DNA of 64,000 nt, taken from assembly GCF_006384975.1 (NCBI RefSeq), contig NZ_CP021645.1, forward strand, positions 1,640,001 through 1,704,000, given 5' to 3'. The notes beneath the pieces are model-generated. The model saw only the letters and a list, made by a program, of their open reading frames with translations, was not told the DNA's origin and made no database searches. A program made the position numbers and the translations under genes. Shown here in pieces: positions 58,722 to 64,000 of this stretch. The stretch comes from Pseudomonas oryzihabitans (lineage in GTDB: Bacteria > Pseudomonadota > Gammaproteobacteria > Pseudomonadales > Pseudomonadaceae). Within the stretch, counting starts at the first letter, position 1, and every line of letters starts with the position of its first letter.

Positions 58722-59536
58722 AGCCGCTGCAGCTCCCCGCGTCCATTCGCGCCAATGCCGGACTCCTCACCCAGCTGCAATTGGCACCCGATACCTGCCT
58801 GACCTATCAGGAGCGCTGGGTGGGGATTCGCACGCCAGACTGTCCCGACTACTACTTCGGTAACTACCTGCTGCTGGAGCAGCGTCCCACCGCCGATCAA
58901 ATAGCCGCCTGGTCAGCCGATTTCGAGGACCTACTTGGCAGCCCGGAGCGCTTGGCCCACCGTGCGTTCGTCTGGCCAGAACCTCAGGCTGAAGGGCCAC
59001 CAGCGGGCCTGCCTGGCGGCTACGACTATCAGCACCTGGTCTCGATGCGCCTGCCAGCCGATGCCGTACCGCAAGCTCCCGCGCTGCCTGAAGGATTGAC
59101 GATGCGCCGCCTCGAACAGGCCACCGATTGGCAACAGTGGCGCGAGTTGCAAGCCGACGTCACCCCAGGCAGCGAACAACCCGAGGCCCACCGGCGCTAT
59201 CTGGACTACCAGGCCCGGCGCTACCGCTCGCTGTGTGACAGCGGTCTGGGCGATTGGTGGGGTGTCTTCGCTGGCGAGGAGCTCCTGGCCTATCTCGGCC
59301 TCTATCGCCTCGGTCGACTGGGTCGCTTCCAGGCCGTCACCACCCGCCCGGACTGGCGCCGCCGCGGCCTCTGCCAGGCCCTGCTCGGCACGGTGCTCTG
59401 GCAACAGCGCCAGGCGTTGGAGGCCTTCGTGATCGTCGCCGAGGGTGAACATCACGCTCAGCGGCTCTATGCCAAGGCGGGTTTCGTCGTGGAGGGTGGG
59501 ATAGGTACGTTGCTGCGGACGGGTGCGGGTGGTTAG
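58712..59536 (+). CDS. GNAT family N-acetyltransferase
   Basis: The 274-residue protein has about 120 N-terminal residues of unknown fold and a C-terminal GNAT domain (YLGLYRLGRLGRFQAVTTRPDWRRRGLCQALLGTVLWQ, then AEGEHHAQRLYAKAGFVVEG). AGAGGA six bases before the ATG and the 10-base overlap with the cupin gene show coupling. The substrate is unknown. Confidence 0.85.
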   Translation: MPLKPLQLPASIRANAGLLTQLQLAPDTCLTYQERWVGIRTPDCPDYYFGNYLLLEQRPTADQIAAWSADFEDLLGSPERLAHRAFVWPEPQAEGPPAGLPGGYDYQHLVSMRLPADAVPQAPALPEGLTMRRLEQATDWQQWRELQADVTPGSEQPEAHRRYLDYQARRYRSLCDSGLGDWWGVFAGEELLAYLGLYRLGRLGRFQAVTTRPDWRRRGLCQALLGTVLWQQRQALEAFVIVAEGEHHAQRLYAKAGFVVEGGIGTLLRTGAGG

Positions 59537-59564
59537 GTTAGGCGGGTAACGCCTTCGCTCCAAG

Positions 59565-59619
59565 CGTTAGCGGGATCGCGGCCACGGGCCGCTCCTACAG
59601 GGCGTGATGCTCTTGTAGG
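59565..59619. repeat. Intact REP beside IS110 copy 2
   Basis: ATCGCGGCCACGGGCCGCTCCTACA is a complete REP on the plus strand, with the uninterrupted IS target core GGGCCGCTCCTACA at 59586-59599. Fourteen bases further, TGTAGGAGC (59615-59623) is the half-REP on the opposite strand that IS copy 2 interrupts. The two form an inverted REP pair. Confidence 0.8.
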
Positions 59620-59632
59620 AGCAACTGTCTTC

Positions 59633-60550
<918 letters not shown>

Positions 60551-60597
60551 CTAGGCTGCCTTCATCGTCAGGTCCTCCTATACTGGTGAGGAGAGCG

Positions 60598-60739
60598 CCT
60601 CTGACGAAGGCCCACGCTTGTGCGGTTCGAGGTAGAAGCTCGATCAACTGTTCGGGCTAGGACGTCAGAGGTCAGCAGGGGGCGGGACCGGCTCCTACAC
60701 GTGCTCGAACACTGCGGCCCTACAGCCTGCCCCCTGCTG
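60598..60739 (-). ncRNA. Predicted bridge RNA of IS110 copy 2
   Basis: It has the same sequence as in copy 1. Target guides are GGGCCGC (60714-60720) and TGTAGGAGC (60691-60699). Donor guides are ACAGTTG (60645-60651) and CACAAGCG (60615-60622). All read on the minus strand. Confidence 0.8.
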
Positions 60740-60776
60740 CTCTCACCTTCATCCTAACGGCAAGCCAAGACACAAG

Positions 60777-60945
60777 CGGCCCATGGCCGCGATAGGCAAA
60801 CGCCAGAGCTCCACAGGAGCGGCCACATCGGCGGACCGCGCTGAGCGACGAATAGAGACTTCACGTGGAAAACGCTGCGCGGTTTTCCACCCTACGCGGA
60901 GCGTGCAGGTAGCGCCCCCTCTCCCTTTGGGAGAGGGCCGGGGTG
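60777..60945. repeat. REP half and hairpin repeats left of IS110 copy 2
   Basis: CGGCCCATGGCCGCGATA next to the IS is the other REP half. AGGAGCGGCCACATCGG follows near 60816. A GTGGAAAAC/GTTTTCCAC hairpin (60864-60890) and a CCCTCTCCC-TTT-GGGAGAGGG palindrome (about 60917-60938) repeat the arrangement at 46688-46768. No gene is present. Confidence 0.7.
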
Positions 60946-60957
60946 AGGGCCGCCTCC

Positions 60958-60985
60958 ACAAAAAAGCCCCGGCATGGCCAGGGCC
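60958..60985 (-). terminator. Terminator of aroE-aroQ
   Basis: On the minus strand GCCC-T-GGC/GCC-G-GGGC with loop CAT is followed by six T, 30 bases after the aroQ stop. Confidence 0.75.
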
Positions 60986-61013
60986 TCTTGGAAGCGGAAC
61001 GCCAAGCGCCTCG

Positions 61014-61457
61014 CTACCGCCTGGCCTGGGCCGCGCTCACCGCCGCGCGCAGTGCCAGCAGGTAGCTGTCCACGCCGAAACCGGCGATCTGGCCCAGGAC
61101 GATCTCGGCGAAGACCGAGTGATGGCGAAAGCTTTCCCGCGCATGGATGTTGGACATGTGCAGCTCCACCACCGGTACGGTAAGGATCGCCAAGGCGTCG
61201 CGGATGCCATAGCTGTAGTGGGTCCAGGCGCCGGCGTTGATGAGCACGGCGTCCACGCCTTCCTCAAAGCCGCGATGGATGCGCTCGACCATGTCCCCTT
61301 CGTGATTGGTCTGGAAGCTTTCCACCGCGACGCCGAGTTCCGCACCCAGGGCGGCCAGCCTGGCGTCGATCTCGGCGAGGGTCACGGTGCCGTACTGCAC
61401 GGGATCGCGCTTGCCGAACATGTTGTGGTTGATACCGTGCAACATCAGGATCTTCAT
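61014..61457 (-). CDS. aroQ: Type II 3-dehydroquinate dehydratase
   Basis: The 147-residue protein fits the dodecameric type II family. Active-site blocks are HGINHNMFGKRDPVQYG (usually HGPNLNLLG-REP..YG), LINAGAWTHYSYGIRDAL (usually NPAAYTHTS-ALRDAL) and ELHMSNIHARESFRHHS. The substitutions (His for Leu, Ala-Gly for Pro-Ala) mark a divergent branch, perhaps the second copy used with quinate or shikimate breakdown. The start at 61457 gives MKILMLHGIN. It follows aroE by eight bases. Confidence 0.88.
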   Translation of the reverse strand: MKILMLHGINHNMFGKRDPVQYGTVTLAEIDARLAALGAELGVAVESFQTNHEGDMVERIHRGFEEGVDAVLINAGAWTHYSYGIRDALAILTVPVVELHMSNIHARESFRHHSVFAEIVLGQIAGFGVDSYLLALRAAVSAAQARR

Positions 61458-61465
61458 GGGGCCGC

Positions 61466-62284
61466 TCACTGCAGAGGAATGGTCAGTTGGTCGATGACTG
61501 GCCGGGTCTCGGGGCGCACGCCGCGCCACCAGGCGAAGGCTTCGGCGGCCTGTTCCACCAGCATGCCCACGCCGTCCGCCAGTTGCGCCACGCCCTGCTC
61601 CTGCGCCAGGCGCAGAAAGGGCGTTAGGCCCTTGCCATAGGCCAGCTCGTAGGCCAGCCCGGCCTGGGTGAAGACACCGGCCGGCACCGGTGGCAATTCG
61701 CCGACCAGGCTGGCCGAGGTGGCGTTGATCACCAAGTCGAAGCGCTCCTCTTCCAGCGCTTCGTAGCGGCTCACGCGCAGCAGTGGATGGCCGATCTCCT
61801 GGGCCAGTCCGGCGGCCTTCTGCTCATCGCGATTGACCATCACCAGCTCCGCCGGTCCGGCCGCGAGGAAGGGCAAGAGCGCACCGCGCACGGCACCACC
61901 GGCGCCCAGCAGCAGCACCCGCTTGCCGGCCAGGGGCTGGCCGAGGTTGACCTCGATGTCGCGCAGCAGGCCGATGCCGTCGAAGTTCTCCGCCAGCACC
62001 CGCTCACCCTCGAACTTCAGCGCATTGGCCGCCTTGGCCAGGCGCGCCCTTTCGCTGGGCTCGGTGGCCAGCTGGAAGGCCTGCAGCTTGAAGGGTGCCG
62101 TGACATTCATGCCCCGCCCGCCCTGGGCGCGAAAGCGCTGCACGTCGCCTGCGAAATCCTCCAGCGAGCCTTCGATGGCGCCGTACTCCAGATCCTGGCC
62201 GCTGGTCGCGGCGAACAGGCGATGGATCAGGGGCGACTTGGTGTGATTGATCGGGCGGCCGATCACCGCGTACTGGTCGGTCAT
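61466..62284 (-). CDS. aroE: Shikimate dehydrogenase
   Basis: The 272 residues equal E. coli AroE in length. The start is MTDQYAVIGRPINHTKSPLIHRLFA. The catalytic Lys is in NVTAPFKLQAF and the Asp in NFDGIGLLRDIE, with NADP loop LLGAGGAVRGALLPF. It converts 3-dehydroshikimate to shikimate, or the reverse in catabolism. Pairing with aroQ beside a LysR remnant suggests a once-regulated unit. Pseudomonads often have another aroE, so this may be the second copy. The start at 62284 is preferred over 62380. Confidence 0.9.
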   Translation of the reverse strand: MTDQYAVIGRPINHTKSPLIHRLFAATSGQDLEYGAIEGSLEDFAGDVQRFRAQGGRGMNVTAPFKLQAFQLATEPSERARLAKAANALKFEGERVLAENFDGIGLLRDIEVNLGQPLAGKRVLLLGAGGAVRGALLPFLAAGPAELVMVNRDEQKAAGLAQEIGHPLLRVSRYEALEEERFDLVINATSASLVGELPPVPAGVFTQAGLAYELAYGKGLTPFLRLAQEQGVAQLADGVGMLVEQAAEAFAWWRGVRPETRPVIDQLTIPLQ

Positions 62285-62312
62285 GCCGGCATTTCCTGGG
62301 TGAAGAGCACAG

Positions 62313-62657
62313 GTGCTGTTTCCCCAGGACTGGGTCTGCCTGGTCAGCGCCGAGCATCCGCGCCTGCGGGACGGCCTCACGGCGGCGGCCTACGCCCGGG
62401 AAGGTCATGTGCTGGTCAGCGCGGGGACCGGCCAGAAGCTGCTGGGCGCGGTGGTCGGTAACTCCGACCTCATCGTCACCCTGCCACGCCACATAGGTAC
62501 CACCCTGGCCACGACCTACGGATTAGAGCTCCACGAGTGTCCGGTGCCCATCGAGGCCTTCGCGGTCAAGCAGCACTGGCATGCCCGCTATCACCAGGAC
62601 GCCGGCAACCGCTGGTTACGTAGCGTCTTCGTCGAGCTGTTCGGGCGTAGCCGCTGA
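62313..62657 (+). pseudogene. LysR-type regulator remnant (C-terminal fragment)
   Basis: About 114 codons match the end of the LysR effector domain: WVCLVSAEHPRLRDGL, HVLVSAGTGQ, GNSDLIVTLPRHIGTTLA and the C-terminal WHARYHQDAGNRWLRSVF. The HTH and first half of the effector domain are gone; the frame opens only after TGA at 62301, 17 bases from the aroE start. Between SAGTGQ and GNSDLIVTLP some 25 usual residues are also missing in frame. It is divergent from aroE, as the regulator of that unit would be. Expression as a working regulator is excluded. Confidence 0.82.
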
Positions 62658-62688
62658 TCTTTTAGGCTTTCTCCAAGCTGAAACGAAG

Positions 62689-62713
62689 AAGCCCCAGCAC
62701 GGGGCTGGGGCTT
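62689..62713. terminator. Terminator of ibpA (bidirectional)
   Basis: AAGCCCCAGC/GCTGGGGCTT has a 10-bp perfect stem and loop ACGGG, with CTTTT on the plus side and CTTCTTC on the minus side. It lies between the LysR remnant and the convergent ibpA gene. Confidence 0.75.
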
Positions 62714-62734
62714 TTGGGCAGGACGCCTGGACGA

Positions 62735-63181
62735 TCAGTTGTCCAGGGCCGGGCGCTGGCCGGCAATGGCGATGCGCTTGGGCTTGGCTTCTTCCGGGAT
62801 CACCCGTACCAGCTCGATGCTCAGCAGGCCGTGCTTGAGATCGGCGCCCTTCACCTCGATATGGTCGGCGAGGCGGAAGGACAGCTTGAAGGCACGTTGG
62901 GCGATGCCCTGGTGCAGGAAGGTCACGCTCTCGGCGCTGTTTTCGCGCCGGCCACCCTTGACGGTGAGGACGCCACGCTCGACTTCGATTTCCAGGTCAT
63001 CTTCCTGGAGACCGGCGGCGGCGATCACGATGCGATACTGGTCGTCACCGTGCTTCTCGACGTTGTAGGGCGGATAGGAGCTGCCAGCGTCGTTGCGCAG
63101 GGCGGATTCGAACAGGTCGTTGAACCGGTCGAAGCCGACGGAATGACGGAACAGCGGGGCCAGGGAAAGTACGTTGCTCAT
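62735..63181 (-). CDS. ibpA: Small heat shock protein (Hsp20/IbpA)
   Basis: The 148-residue protein has an alpha-crystallin domain (about 38-130: YPPYNVEKHGDDQYRIVIAAAGLQEDDLEIEVERGVLTVKGGR). The N-terminal FDRFNDLFESAL and C-terminal IAIAGQRPA are as in the IbpA family. It holds unfolding proteins in the cytoplasm for refolding. It has a sigma-32 promoter and a ROSE-type RNA thermometer leader, giving two-level heat control. Confidence 0.95.
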   Translation of the reverse strand: MSNVLSLAPLFRHSVGFDRFNDLFESALRNDAGSSYPPYNVEKHGDDQYRIVIAAAGLQEDDLEIEVERGVLTVKGGRRENSAESVTFLHQGIAQRAFKLSFRLADHIEVKGADLKHGLLSIELVRVIPEEAKPKRIAIAGQRPALDN

Positions 63182-63250
63182 GGTGAATCTCCTGATAGGT
63201 TCAGCAAGTTTCGGTATTGCCTGCGGGACCCGACTTCGGCATCCCGCATG
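63182..63250 (-). promoter_or_regulatory. ROSE-type RNA thermometer of ibpA
   Basis: In the 5' leader TTGCT (63203-63207 on the complement) can pair with the ribosome site AGGAG (63189-63193), leaving the mismatched G characteristic of ROSE elements. An upstream GCGGGATGCC/GGGTCCCGC hairpin completes the layout. Heat would melt the final helix and free the ribosome site. Confidence 0.78.
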
Positions 63251-63254
63251 AACC

Positions 63255-63283
63255 TAGATAGGAACCCCCCACAAAATTTCAAG
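63255..63283 (-). promoter_or_regulatory. Sigma-32 promoter of ibpA
   Basis: On the minus strand -35 CTTGAAA (63277-63283) and -10 CCTATCTA (63255-63262) have a 14-base spacer. This matches the heat-shock consensus CTTGAAA-N11-16-CCCATNT closely. Confidence 0.8.
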
Positions 63284-63310
63284 GGCAAATCCCGACGAAC
63301 GGTAGTACCC

Positions 63311-63472
63311 CTATTTCTTCTTCGGCTTGCGCTTTTTCTTCTTGCCATTGGCCAGCGGCAACGCCTGCTCGAAGGCCGAGCGCACCTCTTGCAGGCGGCG
63401 CTCCTTGAGGTCGTGGATGCGCTTGCCGCGCTCGGTGGTGAAGTCGATGAGGTTGTTGCTGTCGTCGCTCAT
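63311..63472 (-). CDS. Small basic-tailed protein (53 aa)
   Basis: This is MSDDSNNLIDFTTERGKRIHDLKERRLQEV..., ending in the run NGKKKKRKPKKK. An acidic N-terminus, an amphipathic helix and a poly-Lys tail suggest nucleic-acid association. I know no family. Its ATG overlaps the alkB stop (ATGA), so it is co-translated with the repair gene. An upstream start to 63547 would lie in alkB. Confidence 0.75.
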   Translation of the reverse strand: MSDDSNNLIDFTTERGKRIHDLKERRLQEVRSAFEQALPLANGKKKKRKPKKK

Positions 63473-64000
63473 GGGGCTATCCAACGAAAGGTGAGATTCA
63501 GCCGCACCCCGCTGGCCTTGCGGGTCTTGGCGATCTGATGCTGCCAATGATGCTGGGTCGCGCCGGCCATGACCAGCAGGCTGCCATGACCCAGCTCCAG
63601 GGAATGGCCGATGCGGCTCGTGCCCTTGCGGCGAAAGTCGAAGCGCCGTGCGGCGCCCAGGTTGAGCGAGGCGATCAGCGGATTGCGGCCAAGACTGGCC
63701 TCGTCATCGCTGTGCCAACCCATGGAGTCCTGGCCGTCGCGATAGCGATTGAGCAGCACGCCATTGAACGCCTGGCCGCTGGCCGCCTCGACTTGGGCAC
63801 GGATGAGCTGCAACAACGGCGTCCAGGGCAAGGCGGCATGATCCAGGCCGGCATAGCCGTAGACCACCCCGGGATCGGCATACCAGGCGACCTGCCGCGG
63901 CACCGGGTGCCAGCGGTTGAACACCCGCACCTGTGGCTGGCTCCAGGGCGTTTCGGCTTCTAGCTGCCCTAGCCAGGCGTCGGCGGTTTCCGGCGGCAGC
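63469..64000 (-). CDS. alkB: AlkB-type 2-oxoglutarate/Fe(II) dioxygenase, 5' end beyond window
   Basis: The frame is open from its TGA at 63469 to the window edge, at least 177 codons. The iron ligands are in MGWHSDDE (His-x-Asp) and in TQHHWQHQI (distal His). The 2-oxoglutarate Arg is in RLNLTFRW. LLNRYRDGQDS and SLNLGAARRFDFR are conserved AlkB-fold elements. It repairs alkylated bases by oxidative demethylation; the short form resembles AlkB homologues in other pseudomonads more than inducible E. coli AlkB. Confidence 0.88.
   Translation of the reverse strand, partial: LPPETADAWLGQLEAETPWSQPQVRVFNRWHPVPRQVAWYADPGVVYGYAGLDHAALPWTPLLQLIRAQVEAASGQAFNGVLLNRYRDGQDSMGWHSDDEASLGRNPLIASLNLGAARRFDFRRKGTSRIGHSLELGHGSLLVMAGATQHHWQHQIAKTRKASGVRLNLTFRWIAP

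Overview
The window is about 64 kb of GC-rich gammaproteobacterial chromosome and reads as a Pseudomonas. The aroC / MFS / mtnB / mtnD / mtnC / speE order follows the P. aeruginosa PA1681-PA1687 neighbourhood as I remember it. The LOV histidine kinase resembles the P. syringae LOV-HK, and Pseudomonas-type REP palindromes occupy several gaps. The species is not decided by what I can see.

Layout. 1-8.6 kb: a lipoprotein cut by the window edge, a CsbD protein, a two-domain KaiC-like ATPase with a single-domain response regulator, tesB, and a tightly coupled operon of LOV blue-light hybrid kinase, ExoD, HDAC-fold amidohydrolase and NYN-LOTUS protein. 8.7-20.4 kb: housekeeping genes (Zn dehydrogenase, flavoprotein, PhoD-like phosphatase, RhlE-type helicase, cysS, glnS, ppiB, lpxH, HDOD protein). 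20.4-25.4 kb: tRNA-Ser(GGA) and the complete four-gene Anbu proteasome-like operon behind a good sigma-54 promoter. 25.6-33.8 kb: an RraB-like gene, speE, methionine salvage genes mtnBDC, an MFS transporter, aroC and two envelope genes. Three copies of a structured repeat end successive transcription units here. 33.9-50.5 kb: an acylase lipoprotein, nasS-nasT, a PAP2 phosphatase, a TM2 protein, a chemoreceptor with no sensory domain coupled to a NIT-like partner under a sigma-54 promoter, alaC, two unknown genes, an IS110 element, nasA with an ANTAR-type attenuator leader, and a conventional chemoreceptor. 50.5-58 kb: a minus-strand peptide ABC transporter operon ending in two acetyltransferases. 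58-64 kb: cupin, GNAT, a second identical IS110 copy in inverse orientation, aroE-aroQ beside a decayed LysR gene, a sigma-32/ROSE-controlled ibpA, and alkB running off the end.

Themes. Nitrogen control recurs: NasS/NasT should act in trans on the nasA leader 9 kb away, an NtrC-like dyad lies before nasS, and the Anbu operon has a sigma-54 promoter. Light and timing genes (KaiC, LOV kinase, a NYN protein of the LabA type) cluster at the left. The most directly readable novelty is in the IS110 copies. The noncoding end of each folds into two loops whose guides match the interrupted REP target (GGGCCG-CT-CCTACA) and the element's own ends. This is the bridge-RNA layout, and it predicts the insertion sites seen. 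Both copies carry the same in-frame amber codon just before the first catalytic Asp.
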